Source: Apoderus coryli
Lineage: Eukaryota; Arthropoda; Insecta; Coleoptera; Attelabidae
Length of the DNA: 64,000 nucleotides
Assembly (NCBI GenBank): GCA_911728435.2
Contig: OU452199.1
Span: forward strand, 25,430,860-25,494,859
Direction: 5' to 3'
Shown: positions 41,872-54,342 of the stretch, piece by piece
Layout of the letters: each line of letters opens with the position of its first letter
Numbering within the stretch: position 1 is the first letter of the stretch
Program-made: the position numbers and the translations under genes
Notes under the pieces: generated by a model
What the model saw: the letters and a program-made list of their open reading frames with translations, nothing else
Told to the model about the DNA's origin: nothing
Database searches by the model: none

Positions 41872-44839
41872 GAAAAAAAATATAGAAAGCATAAGAATAT
41901 TAATTTAATAGAAATGGTGCCTTCACCATGTTGCAATAAGAATTAGAAAGTAAGGGTTGAACCTCCCTTATGTCTTGATAGTATTTGAAAATATAGGGGT
42001 TGATATTTATTGACTAAATTCTTTTGGTTTTAATTTAGTTACTCGCTTGGCTTGTCGAGCTACTTGAGAATCGCCCACTAACATCACGCTCACGAAAGAG
42101 GATCTTATTGATTCTCCCTCGTAAACGAGTGACGGTCTGTATTGGAACTGCGCCTCTCAGTTAATAGTTAGTTGATTAAATTTATAAAACTATATTAAAA
42201 TAAAAAGGAAAGTCAAATTAATTTTACTATTATTTACTTAATTATTTAAAGAATGTACAAAAATAAATTTAATAAAAAAGGACAAGTCTCAAAAATCAAC
42301 AATTACAATCATTAACAACAACATTACAAACATCTTTGACGACATAGCTGATATTTTTCGGTAATTTCACTTTCAATGAATATTTAAAATTTATAATTAC
42401 TTATTAAGATTAAAACTGTAAACGCGTTAAGTAAACTGTAAAGCTTAAGACACTACTCAACGAAGGAGATTAGTGCTTTTAGAACCCGAAGTTTACTTCG
42501 CCGAATTTTGGAGAGAAGACTCCGTTTTTTCCTGTTGCGTAAAAATTTATAACCTTTGATTTTCTCCACTCTTTGGAATATCGAACAATGTAATTGTCTA
42601 TTCGTAGCGTCGGTCGTACCGTTTTTTGTTGAATTTGCAATTTGTGTTTTAGGTACAACACCAATGTTAGAGTCATGAATTTGTATAAACTTTGATGAAC
42701 TTTTACAAATTATTAAATCAGCGTAAAATAGCTAGTTCGACCGGATGCAATATTTTTATTACAATATACCGGGTGTGACAATATTAATTATGCGATCTTT
42801 AATTAATTACAAAAAATTTCATGTGGGAATAAACTATTGATTAAACCAATTTATTACTAAAAATATATGTATAATTAGTAAAACACTTGTTTATTTATAA
42901 AACACAAATAAATAATAACGACGGCGAATGACGCCTTGCAATAGCAATACACTGTTGTCAAGTCGATAAATTTTCATGGAATAAACATTAAAGGAGTTTA
43001 ACATAACAATTTAGATGTAAGTTACTTTTATATATTTATAGGACTCTCAAAAGCTATAACAATCATGATGTCTTCAGTATCTAAAAAATACATTAGCTAT
43101 AAATACCTACAACTCAATACTCGAAAGTCTGGAATTATTTTTTCGCAACAACTGCGCATTTCTCATAACGCATTTCGGTGGCAAAACACCGATATCTGGA
43201 TCATAAGTATATTTTTAAATGCCTACATTGCTGACGTCACAGAAAATATTGTGGGTGTGTTGTGTCTTTTATTGTTACTGCTTGCTGGGAAGTTAGTATC
43301 TTGAAATGCAGCCTGAAGATTTACCCAAATTTCTTTAGCAGGTTTTGCAGTTTAGACATGCAATACATGAAAAATTTAATGCATCACCTAACAAAATTAT
43401 TTGTGCTTTTGCTTTGACATTTCTTTTTAGTGGCATCAGTACATGTAGAGCTGTATTTACAAATCTTCTAATTATTCTAACTACGTTTTAACAACGGATT
43501 TTCAGGAATCGCAATTCTCACGACTATTATACAGATACGTATCGTGAAGTTTTAAAAAAGTTGATCATATTTGCATAAAGAATTCGAAGATTGAAACATA
43601 TACAGGGTATTATCTTTGAAATAGCGAAGTTGCCACAGGTTTAGAGTCTACCCGGGAACACTCCATAGTCCAGAATATATTTACACTGTAGATGATGGTC
43701 GTTTGTCACTGTTACCAAATTTTACTAATAAATAGTAATAATTACCCACCGTGGGTTACCCGATATTATTAAGTCTACTACTTACTGGTCCACTGTAAAA
43801 AATCTCAAATGTGAAGCCAAGTTCAGTTATGTATAGTTAGCGGGCTGTTGTGTTCACAGAATGTGCTACAGGGTTTCGTCTTTTGTTATAAGCATTTGTA
43901 ACAAGTTAATGGTATCTATTAAGGGCTGCTCTAAATTATTAGATGCGAGACAATTTAAAGATGCTCCTGATCTTTTAAGATTTCTAAAATCTGCCCTCAT
44001 TTAAGTTATGGACGGTTTCGTCTTCAGACGTTCTCGTTCAAATACTGGTTACATGGTCAGTACAATATTTCAATTTTTATGTGCACATTTGTTTGTGAAT
44101 TTTTCAAACAAATCATAATATTATGTAAACAACGTTGAAACTGCTAAATCATCTACACCGACATCTAATGTTGCTACACTACGATTGTCTTTTGAAAGAC
44201 GAATTTGTTTTTTATCTCTATTACCTTGTCAATATTCTCTGTAACGGGCACGGGGGTTTTAATTAATTAGTTTAGTTGCTTCTGTGTATTCTTGCCAGGC
44301 ACAAACACAGTTTATAAAGTCTAAAAGTATATTATTTGTAAATTACACATTTGGTATTATTAAAAGCAATGATCAAATTTCTCTAAAAATATTCTTACCT
44401 AAGATGGTAAATTATTAAAACATATAACCAACTTGTCTTAGAAAATATATCTGCGATATGCAGCCAGGAAATTTACATTTTTAACAATAATAAAGATTCA
44501 AACCATACTGGTGGAAAACGCACATATTCTTATCTCTGCTACCTGGCAAAAAATCAAACCAACCTAAAGAAATCATTAAAAGTACACTCTCGAATATACT
44601 GATTGGCTACGCTGCATCTCTTTTAAGTCTTTCAAATTCTTCAATATGATTATTGATCCCGACGGAATCGGCTTCGTTGTTTTCAGTTGTCTAAAAGATC
44701 AACAACATGTATATCATAATATACATAAGGAAAATATTTACCTAAAACAAAATTAGTCATCATTAAGCGAATATTCTAAAGTAATTGCTTTACTATTAGT
44801 TAGTAAATCTCGTTTGTATTTGTTCCATACATTTTATTA
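41872..44839. other. Unassigned AT-rich region
   Basis: No supported gene in 3 kb. The 65-codon minus frame at 42479-42676 and the 79-codon plus frame at 43065-43304 have no recognisable motif. A GC-richer patch at 42045-42145 is unexplained. Confidence 0.4.
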
Positions 44840-44995
44840 AAAAAATTGGTTGTGTCGCTCCAAAACTTTCCCGACATGATATACCTAATATAATCAAAAA
44901 TATATGACCTGCGTAACGAAACAGAATTTTAATAATTATAATTGTATGATTTTCATTAATTCCAATAAACTAACGTAACAAATTAACTACTTTAC
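44840..44995. repeat. Repeat with inverse copy at 51965-52115
   Basis: GTTGTGTCGCTCCAAAACTT, ATATGACCTGCGTAACGAAA and AATAAACTAACGTAACAAAT occur in the same order, inverted, at 51965-52115. It is a short dispersed repeat, about 150 bp, with no coding. Confidence 0.75.
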
Positions 44996-45300
44996 TAAAA
45001 AATTAAAAAAAATATATTCAATTCGAACCCATAACCTTCCGCATGCGACGCAAATTCAAATTTTTCAACAAGTTCTATTCATAGTCACATAATACATCAC
45101 AGACACTTAACTATATAGTTATTATCTGGTATATACATATATAAACAATATTGTACAATAATAATATATACAAGCATGCGAAAAGAACGCTCTATCGATG
45201 TATTATAAAGTACTTAACTGATGAATTTGTAAGTGCAATTTTCTCGAGAACTATGGGGGCAAATATAACAAGTGACCTATCGCTGTAGAGCAGATACAAA
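44996..45300. other. Unassigned AT-rich stretch
   Basis: No gene or repeat recognised. Confidence 0.4.
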
Positions 45301-45545
45301 ATGATTTAAAATGATGGATCACTCGACCCCTACTGATGTATGAAAATTTAATGATTGTGTCCACCCCTATCACAGGGCTTAAGCGATTTCAATCAAAATC
45401 TAATGGCTTCATCCTAGGACTGCCTCAAACTCATCTACCAAAATTTAGCTCAATTGATTTAAGCGTTTGGGCGCTATCGTGGAAGAATACATACAGAAAT
45501 ACGTACATACATACATACACACAGACAGACAGACTTCCATCTGGA
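45301..45545. repeat. Dispersed-repeat tail with CATA/CAGA microsatellites
   Basis: A non-coding ~180-bp segment ends in a run of CATA units followed by CACA and CAGA units (about 45505-45536). Sequence of this type commonly ends insect transposable elements. The 141-codon plus frame 45336-45761 runs through the microsatellite and is not a gene. Confidence 0.5.
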
Positions 45546-46390
45546 AATGGTCTTAATCGTGTCAGGGAACTTCAAAATGGTTACATCTGTTTTTATCTCA
45601 AAAACATTTTTAGCGCGTTCACAATACTGTCCCTGTGCGGGAGAGTAAATTTTCTGTGCTTAGAAATGACGTTAATTTCTATGCTTCTAAACTTTCACCG
45701 CGTCTTAACAGCACATCGTAAGCTTTTTTGTACCACCTCGGTAAATATGTCAAGTCCTTGAGGAAAATTAAAAAATATATTCACGACATCATCTAGATTT
45801 GAAAAGAAAACATGAACTTTTTAATCTTGACACTGCTTTGAGCTAATGAGCGTAAAACAGTGTACAACATAATATGACAGGATATTTTTGCCTGTTTATG
45901 ACTTGCAAACCTCTACTATCTCTACTACTCGTCGCTTTGAGCAATCAGCGTACTAGAAATTTTTGTTAATAGTTGATATGTTACCCATTGTATACAGGCA
46001 GCTATAAACCCTCGAAATCTTCCAACTGGGCGACCACTTCGACTTTAATAAGCGATTAAATACATTTTACCTTTTTTTTTAATCACCTGTTGAAAATTTA
46101 TACTTGGAGTCTTTCTTAATACACTCTGTAAAATATTTTAAGCATAAGTCACAGAACAATTGTTTGTATTATAATGGATACCATTTTCTTGCTTTGCTTG
46201 CAGTAGATAATGTCTTTTCACATTCCACTTGACATCCGGAAATACAATTGTGAAATAGTGTCACAAAACCCAGTATACTGGTATTTCAACCAGAATAATA
46301 TCAAATTGAATTTTACACAATATCTGTTTATCAGACCTCAAACATATTTGAGTACCACCGGCAATGTGACAATGAAACTTTAGGATTGTC
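45546..46390. other. Unassigned stretch
   Basis: No gene supported. Confidence 0.4.
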
Positions 46391-46765
46391 GTGTCATTGA
46401 AATTTAATATATATACAGAGCGAGTGTGGAAACCCCTGTATATATCCGAAAATAATCGTTATTTTGAAAAAATTTATAAAGAAAAGTTATTTGGTATAAT
46501 TTGTGGCACAACCTTCCGATGTTCAATTTTTTATAGCGTTAAAACCTTTGTTGCTATGGAAACCAACTTTGTTTTTTTGACCTGGTATTTATTTTTTTTC
46601 CATTTTTAGGTAGACCATTTATTTCTGCATACGACAACATAGAATATTTTTATAGGATTAATTAGAACATAATTGAGAACAAACTGTTTCATAAAACAAT
46701 CGTCTTCTTCCTTTAGAGTTCATTCAAATAAAATTTGCCATGGAAAACATTGTAGCTGTCAATTG
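46391..46765. repeat. Repeat with inverse copy at 62200-62575
   Basis: About 370 bp. GAGTGTGGAAACCCCTGTAT pairs with ATACAGGGGTCTCCACACTT; TTTGTTGCTATGG and GCCATGGAAAACAT also occur inverted at the other site in the mirrored order. Diverged, non-coding. It adjoins the transposase relic on its right. Confidence 0.8.
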
Positions 46766-46859
46766 AAAGTACTTGTAAAATAAAATGTCAATATACGGGC
46801 AAATAAAAATGTTATTTAAAAAACAATTGGTAAAAAGAAAATCGAATCCAACTACTTAT

Positions 46860-47960
46860 TATTAAAAACTGCCAACAAATGTTGAAAATGTTGTCCGTTG
46901 TTATTTGCGCACAATTGGAGTCTCCTTGCAAATGAATTTCTTACTTTTACTAGCATGACAGGTAATATTCTTCTAGATTCTCCCATATCTTTAGCTCTTA
47001 GTTCTTTCAAATTTATTGCTCAGTTTTTGTAAGATGCTATTCTTCAAGTGACCTCAAAGAAAAAATCACAGTGTGTCAAATACAGAGGGAGCATTCGATA
47101 GCTCATCGACGACTAATCCATCTTTCTGCAAAAACTTCATCCAAATATTGCCGCACATCTCTCCCAAAATGACTAGGAGCACCGTCCTTCTGTAACCAAA
47201 CTTCATTAATTGGCCGCACTGACAATGCAGCGGGTACAACTTCTTCTCTTAGCAAATTTAAATATTATTCAACTGTAAGATTGCCGTCAATGAAAATTTG
47301 CAAAATAACAGCAAAATCCAGTATACCAACCATACATTAATTTTTGTGTTCGCTGAGTTCGACCCTCCATGATCCAGCGTGAATTTTCTGGAGACCAATA
47401 TCGAAAGTTTTGTTTATTTACAAATCCATGCAAAGTAAAAGCAGCCTCATCAGTGAAAAGAATGTTTCTTGTAAAGTTTGTAAAATAGGTAAGTAAATTC
47501 AAGTTAATTTGGTCTGACATTACATTGCAGAATTCAAAACGCCTCCGAAAATCTCCATCTTCAAGCTCTTGAACCAGCTGTATTTTTTATATGGATGGAA
47601 ATGTTCTTTTTTAATAATTTCACCACAGATCTTTAAGAAATATCGTGTTGTTGACTGATTTCCCTTATCGGTAAATGCGGGTTTTCTTGCAACGAAAAAA
47701 TGACATCTAATGCCTTGTTACTGCCTACAGCTGTTTTTGAATTCCCGTTTTAAGTTTGTTTCTTACAGTATCAGTTTCGAAAAATTTCTGCCAATATTTA
47801 CATATATAGGTACCCTTTCTGAATTTGTGGCCGGTGAGGATACAACTCATGAAAAAGTCTGCACACTTCTCCATAACAGCGTTTTCTGTCAACATATCCC
47901 ACCATCATCAAAATTACAATTCTCTCTGTTTTTCCGTTAATTCTGCCATAGCAATAATAA
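46860..47960 (-). pseudogene. DUF4817-type mariner-like transposase relic 1
   Basis: The minus strand from 47960 reads AELTEKQRELVILMMVGYVD then CYGEVCRLFHELYPHRPQIQ (DUF4817 helix-turn-helix), NKALDVIFSLQENPHLPIRE then ISQQHDIS (second helix-turn-helix), NILFTDEAAFTLHGFVNKQ with the first catalytic Asp (47520-47287 frame), RYWSPENSRW, QKLMYGW, GNLTVE, LQKDGAPSHFGRDVRQYLDE with the second Asp, and a ragged C-terminus. The third catalytic block (PRSPDLTPxDFFLWG in the family) is lost between 47095 and 47050. Many stops and shifts make it inactive. Confidence 0.85.
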
Positions 47961-48239
47961 GTTTGATTTTAAATTCGAGTTATTGTATCTTTGTTTGTAA
48001 GGAAAACTAACTGAACACAAGCACCTGACAAATAGTATTTTTAAACTTCGGGTTTCGAACGGTCCTTTTCATACCAGATGTGCAAAATTTATTATTATAA
48101 CCTGAAATGCTTAAGTATCTTTTCCTTAAAAAAAACTCTGTAAACTTATACTTAATATGCTCTGATTTTGGATTTTTTGTTTTGATTACTATTGTTGGTG
48201 TTTTCTTTTTTTTATGATTATTTTTATAATATTGTTATA
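47961..48239. other. Unassigned stretch
   Basis: The probable 5' non-coding part of the transposase relic; no terminal repeat was identified. Confidence 0.4.
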
Positions 48240-49680
48240 TTGTCAATAGTTTCTTTTTCTGTTGAATGCGATAGGGTGGACAGTAGCATATCTCAGGAAA
48301 TACGACTATTATTTCCAATGGGGAAAAAATTATTTTCCTTACTATACCGCTAGGGGGCGTAATAGATACAGTAATGCGAAAAATCCATTTTTATTGAAAA
48401 TTTCGCAATATAAGTTAAAGAAATAATACTGCTATAGTAATGCTACTGATATTTGGCATCTTGGTGTATCATTTTTTATTGTGCGGCCTGAAATAAAAGC
48501 AGCAAGGAAGGACAAAATTTTACCTATGAAAATGTCTATAACTTTGGTTTGGCTTAACCGAATTTATCAATCTAATTATTTTTTAAGAAACGAAGCCTTG
48601 CTGATAAAGAAAAAAATATTTCAAATCATAATTGTTTTTTGGGACTAAGCTAGATGGCGCTATTTGCAACGCCTAAGGTTTTTTTGATTTTTCTTTAAAG
48701 ACTTAAATGGAATGATACAAATATTTTATCAAAAATGAAACCTAAAATGAATTTGCAACAAAAAACTCCCAACCGCACATCATTTGCAACAAAAAACTCC
48801 CAACCGCACATCAAAATCTTTATTCGTTTCAGAGTTATGGTCAAAAGAATGTTGTTGACCAAAATTCGTTGACAAATCATGTATCTTTAATTTTCCGTGA
48901 TCAAGAATGCCATGGGAAATAAAGAAATAGCTTTAAACTTTATTAAACTGAATAAAAAATCCATTACAATTACCAAAATGCAGAGCTTTCATAAAATTTG
49001 TTAATAGAGGTAGATCTAGATACCATTGAAACAAAATTGGCAAGTTTCCATGGAGACAATCGACTGCAAGATGCCAGCACCTACGACTATGTAGTCCATA
49101 ACTACAGGGCATTGGGAGCTCCGTCCACCCATCCAACCACTATCCGCACGACCAGATACTTTAATATCATGATCGCAGACGCGTACGATATGCTTGCGAA
49201 GACACCATAGCAGAAAAGTGTTCCGTCGGTTAGCAGTCCGATTACAAGGAACGGGAAGTGTAAGAGTTGATCCAGTCCCGCTCAAACGTTCAGTTAGCAG
49301 TGAAGATAATATTATATATGTGCGAATCCTCATGTAATCGTCAGTGAGATTTCTTCAGACTTAGGAATAAATCGCACTTCAGTGTTCCGGATTTTAAAAT
49401 CTTTTAAACTGCATCCTTACAGTATGGTTTTTCATCAGGCGCTTTCAAATGCCAAGACTTTTGTTATTGACTGCGAGATATGTGCACGGAAAACCCGCAA
49501 TTTCTCTCACAGATTTTATGGACTGATGAAGCCAGTTTTTTTTATTTATTTATTTATTAGCAACATACAGTTCTGACGATCCAATTACATGTTGAAATTT
49601 ATCTAATAACAATACACTAATAAAGCTAACATTAACAACATAAAGTAAAATAAAACAAAAAAAAGAAATACAATACAATG
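48240..49680 (+). mobile_element. DUF4817-type transposon fragment with nested insertion, copy 1
   Basis: Plus orientation, inverse duplicate of 58795-60270. From left to right: the presumed element end (GGGTGGACAGTAGCATATCTC near 48275), ~700 bp of 5' non-coding DNA containing a 30-bp tandem duplication (48767-48815), the N-terminal half of a transposase (48998-49540), and the AATA-rich tail of another retroelement (49540-49680) inserted just after the first catalytic Asp. Copy 2 carries the same insertion at the same base. Confidence 0.8.
48998..49545 (+). pseudogene. Transposase N-terminal half, copy 1 (68-bp deletion)
   Basis: Plus strand: LIEVDLDTIETKLASFHGDN, YDYVVHNYRALGAPS, RYFNIMIADAYDMLA, then a 68-bp deletion (relative to 59143-59550) that removes the DUF4817 core FENAAVAERLYAAKYPDR and shifts the frame; then RKVFRRLAVRLQGTGSVRVD, and ILKSFKLHPYSMVFHQALSN, FSHRFYGLMKPVFF. 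The last is a changed form of the 'ILWTDEASF' first-Asp block. Confidence 0.75.
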
Positions 49681-49765
49681 GATAGCCAATGAAAATAACA
49701 AAAATTAACAATAACACTAATAATAACAAAACAAAAACAAGAACATTATAACTACCAACAAAACT
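49540..49765 (-). mobile_element. 3' tail fragment of a retroelement nested in the transposase
   Basis: TTTTTTTATTTATTTATTTA followed by GCAACATACAG and ~150 bp of AT-rich DNA looks like the inverted 3' end of a non-LTR element with an AATA-type tail. The identical junction is found at 58945-58795. Confidence 0.6.
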
Positions 49766-49766
49766 T

Positions 49767-50195
49767 TCATAAATGTTCAAAATGACCCCCATTTTGCAAA
49801 ATGCAGCTATTGGCTCTTTTTAATGTACTAGTAACCGCCGCCTCGATATCAGCTCGTGGAAGCGACGCCGACGCCACTGCATTTTGAATTCGCTCAACCA
49901 TGTTCTCTCGAGTGGTTAGTGGTGTTTGGTAAACCATGTTTTTTATCCTTCCCCACAAGTAGAAATCTAACGCTGTCAAGTCCGGGGATCTAGGTGGCCA
50001 CAAAAATACACTACCCCCTGGATAAACACCATTTAAAAAATTGCACATCTGTTCAAAAAAATTCGCTGGGCATCCATCGTGTTGATACCACATGGACATC
50101 CGTACGTTAAGTGGAACGTCTTCTAAAAGGGTTTGCAAATTAGTTCTTAAAAAATTGAGACAAGATTCTCCATTCAGATGGCCAAAAATTTGCAA
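49767..50195 (-). pseudogene. Mariner-like transposase C-terminal half (relic 2)
   Basis: 142 open codons on the minus strand: HLNGESCLNFLRTNLQTLLE, VRMSMWYQHDGCPANFFEQM with the second catalytic Asp, SVFLWPPRSPDLTALDFYLW with the third, then TPLTTRENMVERIQNAVASA and a typical end, CILQNGGHFEHL. It belongs to the same insect DUF4817-type family as relic 1, but without the N-terminal half. It abuts a retrotransposon at 50190, which probably removed the rest. The open frame suggests this piece is younger than relic 1. Confidence 0.88.
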
Positions 50196-51247
50196 TTATC
50201 TCTAATATGGCTACTGTATTTGAACTCATACTATCAGCTAAAATAAATAATCACCTAAAAACCGTATGTCGGATGTCCAATATGGTTTTAGAGAGGGTAG
50301 ATCCGTGGCCGGAAATCTGGTCAATTTTGTGTCCGTGACTGCTGATGTTTTGGCTGAGGGAAAACAAGTGGACGTAATATATACAGACTTTGCCAAAGCC
50401 TTTGACAGAGTTAACCACACGATTCTCTTAGCCAAATTAAAGCAGAAGTCGTTCTCAAATAGCACGTGTAATTTCATAAAGTCATATCTAGAAAATCGAA
50501 CTCATTTAGTTACAATCCAGGGTTGCGAGTCCAACAAATTTGTGCCTTCCTCAGGGGTTCCACAAGGGAGTACACTTGGTCCACTATTATTCCTTGTATT
50601 TATTGATGATATTTCGTCAGTACTCAAAATTAGTAGCTGCTTAATGTTTGCAGATGATACAATGAAAATTTTCAAGGAGGTTAATAGCATAAAGGACTGT
50701 GAGGATCTTCAACTTGATTTGATCGCTATTTATCAATGGACTATTAAAAACTGTTTATTTTTTAATATTTCAAAATGTAAAAGTATGACATACAATTATA
50801 TAAAAACACCGATCATCTATCCATACAATATTAACAATATCAGATTGAGTAGAGCAAGTTTGATTAAAAATCTGGGCATCCTTTTTGATAATAAATTAAC
50901 GTTTTCCAACCATATAATTAATATCACAAAATAAAACCACTCTATCTCTACTTTATAACGCATTCGTACGTTCCAAGCTCGAATACTGCTCCATAGTTTG
51001 GTCGCCTATGTATATTAAGTATATACTGATGATTGAAAGGGTGCAAAGCAAGTTTATTAGACAAACAGATTTCTTAATGTTTAACTGTTACATCTCCGAC
51101 TATGAGCGCAATCTAACAAGATACAATTTACTATCATTATTTAATAGAAGATTCTTACAGGGTGTATGTTATGTATTCAAAATAAAAGAGGGGCGTTTGA
51201 ATACAATCGTTTGCAGACCTATTTTTGCGCATGGTAGACTCCACTAA
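50190..51247 (+). pseudogene. 5'-truncated non-LTR reverse transcriptase
   Basis: Plus strand. It begins within the RT (IISNMATVFELILSAKINNH), shifts frame near 50262, then runs open to 50934 with VQYGFREGRSVAGNLV, YTDFAKAFDRVNH, SSGVPQGSTLGPLLFLVF and the catalytic FADD (50647-50658). After a break at 50934 the C-terminal part continues at 51008-51247 (IERVQSKFIRQTDFL, NLLSLFNRRFLQG). It is a member of the Jockey/R1-like group, different from the 14241-16172 family. No tail was found. Confidence 0.85.
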
Positions 51248-51715
51248 TACGTATCTGGTAGCAAAAATTTTGATAGGGAGTTAAAGAGTAAAGATGGGAT
51301 TAGGTATTGAAGTATTTTGAAGTTGAAATATTGGATAGTTAGTTCAAAAACAGAGTTAGAAAATCATCATATTTCGCTTTGCAGGCGTAATTTTGCGCAT
51401 GGTAGTCGCCACTAAGACGTATCTGCTAGCAAAAATTTTCATAGGGTTTTAAAGACAAAAGATGGGATTAGGTAATGAAGTATTTTCAAGCGGAAAGATT
51501 AAATAGTTAACTCATAAATTGAGTTCAAACATAGGTAACTTTTTCAAATTTACAGATATATTTTTGTGGATGGAAATCTCCACTAATACGTATCTGGTAG
51601 CAAAAATTTTAATAGGGTTTTAAAGACTAAGGTTTGGATTAGGTAATAAGGTATTTTGAGGCTACAACAATAAATAATTACTTAATAAATTGAGTTCAAA
51701 GTCAGCAACGTTTTC
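51215..51715. repeat. Three tandem ~165-bp repeats after the RT relic
   Basis: The phrase CTCCACTAATACGTATCTGG (with small changes) starts successive units near 51238, 51408 and 51580. Each continues with AGCAAAAATTTT-ATAGGG, AAAGA, GGGATTAGGTA and GTATTTTGA. It immediately follows the end of the RT coding, so it may be tandem 3' UTR repeats of that element. Confidence 0.8.
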
Positions 51716-51964
51716 CTCATTTTGTGCTATGATTCTAATATTTAATAATGAGAATATTACTTTATTACCTAATTTATATATTTAACAATCACTTGTAATT
51801 AAAATTGTACGTGAAAACTTTCTGTATTAGACAATATCCATATATAAAAAAAAACCTTAAATTTCCCTTCAACTATCCGCCATTTTATTATAAATTTAGG
51901 CTAGGAACAATTCTAGCGTAGTTGGGACAGCATTGAAGAGATGGCGCTGTTTATACACAGTGAC
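51716..51964. other. Unassigned stretch
   Basis: No feature recognised. Confidence 0.4.
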
Positions 51965-52115
51965 ACAAAAATCTAATGGTTTGTTACGTTAGTTTATTGG
52001 AAATAATACAATTATAATAATTATTAAAATTCTGTTTCGTTACGCAGGTCATATATTTTTGATTATATTATAACTAATCGGGAAAGTTTTGGGGTGACAC
52101 AACTGATTTTTTATG
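51965..52115. repeat. Inverse copy of the repeat at 44840-44995
   Basis: Contains GTTACGTTAGTTTATTGGAA, TTTCGTTACGCAGGTCATAT and AAAGTTTTGGGGTGACACAA in inverse order to the left copy. Confidence 0.75.
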
Positions 52116-52343
52116 ATCTATAGAGAGATTACAAAAACTCCCGACTGGTAGTTATTATAAAAAAATAAGATACCCTTACTGGGGGTTTAAATAGCGTTTA
52201 AAACTTCACCAGTTAGGTAGTTGGAACGTATATATAGGGTTATTCACGCCATACTACACGGAATACTGTGGCTAAACTATTTAATTTCCTTAAAGTTTTA
52301 TTCATGGGTTCGATAAAAATGATTTAGGGCTACATTTTAAAAA

Positions 52344-54342
52344 TATTGCGAGTCTATACAGGGTGTCCCAAATATAAGAACTTAACCATAGTTGTGTTTT
52401 TTAAATGGAATGCCCTGTATATGAATAAATTTTTAGATTGCCCGTTCAAAATAAACCTAACTTTCATTAAAGCACATCTTACCTAAACCTGACAGTTTTT
52501 TAAATATTTAAATTTTAATAAAAATATAGACATAATTTAAATGAAAAAATTCACACCTATTTGTTTATTCTTTTTAAGCCAGTCTAGGTATCATCACTTG
52601 TTACGCCAAATATAAAAAAATCTCCAATACTAAATACAGGATGTCCAATAATATAACTTATATGAACGTAAAGTTTAATTCTAAATAACTTGTTTATTTC
52701 AAATGGAACACCCGGTTTATGAGGTAAAAATTAGATGCACAGAGTAATTCTCTGTCAAATATTATAATACTTTCCTATGGATAACTCTTGACGTTTTCGT
52801 GGAAAATACACATATTCATAATATTATGCGAATTTTTAATTGAACCTGTTAATTTCATGTAGACCACCCTGTATTTGATGATGATGAAATTAATTATCTA
52901 TTGATCAGTATAAGATTTTCCTATAGATATGTATATTTTTTAATGTATGGAAAAAGCACATATTGGTAGTAATAGGAAGAATTTTTTTAAATTATATTTG
53001 TCATTGTCGGCCATGAGAATTTGAGAAACCATAATTTAAACAATAACATAATAAATAAATACATTTTTCACTTAAATTAAATAACAAGATATACCTACAT
53101 AAAAACTGATAAATTTTATAATAAATGTTCAAAATGATTGGACTCTAGGCACATATGAATCCTTTTCTTAAATCCTTCAACAACTTTAACCTGGTGTAAC
53201 GCTTCTAAACGCTTCATTTATTTGGTTCTTCATCTCCTCTATTAAAAAAGTTTTCATTTGCGATGATTTTGTTCCTGGCCCATGTACAAAATTCAACACG
53301 AGTTAAAATCAATATTGAAAAGTTCTTGATGCAGTTGGTGTTTGGGTGGTATCTTTCGTTAAACTGCCTTAACAGTCTCTCGAAAACCGCTTTTTTGGGT
53401 GATTTTGCGCCAGGAACCTTTGAGCGTAAACTCGCGATGCCAGCAAAGCGTTTTTGGACCATTCTCCCAGAATAAAAATCATGTCTATTCTTTCTCCTTT
53501 GGAATAGGTTCGCATTTTTGAATTGAATTAAATCAAATGTCACAGATAAAAAACTGTTTTATGAAAAATTCTCAACTCTTAAGTAAGAATTTTCAACAAA
53601 CTATTTGACAGTAAATATCAAATTAAAAAAAATGTATTCTATCTTCTCAAATTCTCATCGCTGACTTGATAAATATTATATTTTTAAAAATTCTTCCTCG
53701 TATTGCCAATATGTGTGCCACTTTCATGCAAAATTAAAGATAAGTATACATATCTATAAGAAAACTTTAATTTAACTTTAATTTTTGCATCATCAAATAC
53801 ATGGTGGTCTACATGAATCTAAGAGATTCAATTTCAAATTCCCCTAATATCATGAATATGTGCATTTTCCACAAAAACGTCAAAAGTTATCCATAGGAAA
53901 GTATTATAATATTTGACAGATAATTACTTTATGCATCTAATTTTGACCTCATATACTGGGTGTTCCATTTGAAATAAACAAGTTATTTAGAATTGAACTT
54001 TACGTTCATATAAATTATATTATTGGACACACTGTATTTAGTATTGCGAGTTTTTTATATTTGGCGTAACAAGTGATGAGTGGGTATATTTATCAGCCCA
54101 GACTGGCTTAAAAAGAACAAACAAATAGGTGTGAATTTGTTCATTCATATTATGTCTATATTTTTATAAAAATTTAAATATTTAAAAAACTGTCAGGTTT
54201 AGGTGAGATGTACTTTAATGAAAGTTAGGTTTATTTTGAACGGTGAATCTAAAAATATATTCATATACAGGGCATTCCATTTAAAAAACACAACTATGGT
54301 TCATTTCTTATATTTGGGACACCCTGTATAGACTCACAATAC
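52344..54342. mobile_element. 2-kb foldback element with ~600-bp inverted arms
   Basis: The left arm (52344-52950) and right arm (53740-54342) are inverse complements with moderate divergence; the ends are GAGTCTATACAGGGTGTCCC and GGGACACCCTGTATAGACTC. The ~800-bp centre carries minus-strand remnants of a mariner-like transposase. The element thus looks like a non-autonomous, long-inverted-repeat derivative of a DUF4817-type transposon. The target duplication is not clear. Confidence 0.85.
53105..53545 (-). pseudogene. Transposase remnant inside the foldback element (both ends, no core)
   Basis: The minus strand first reads MVQKRFAGIASLRSKVPGAK then KAVFERLLRQFNE, which fits the DNA-binding 'RF...FPG-K-PS---I-RL--RF-ETG' domain. 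Shortly after comes KTFLIEEMKNQINEAFRSVT and VVEGFKKRIHMCLESNHFEH, the C-terminal end of the same transposase family. Everything between, including all three catalytic acidic blocks, is missing. Frameshifts separate the pieces. Confidence 0.65.

Noticed and set aside
42479..42676. 65-codon minus frame
   Set aside because: Basic composition but no domain; no neighbouring exons found.
45336..45761. 141-codon plus frame
   Set aside because: Runs through CATA/CAGA microsatellite and a dispersed repeat tail.
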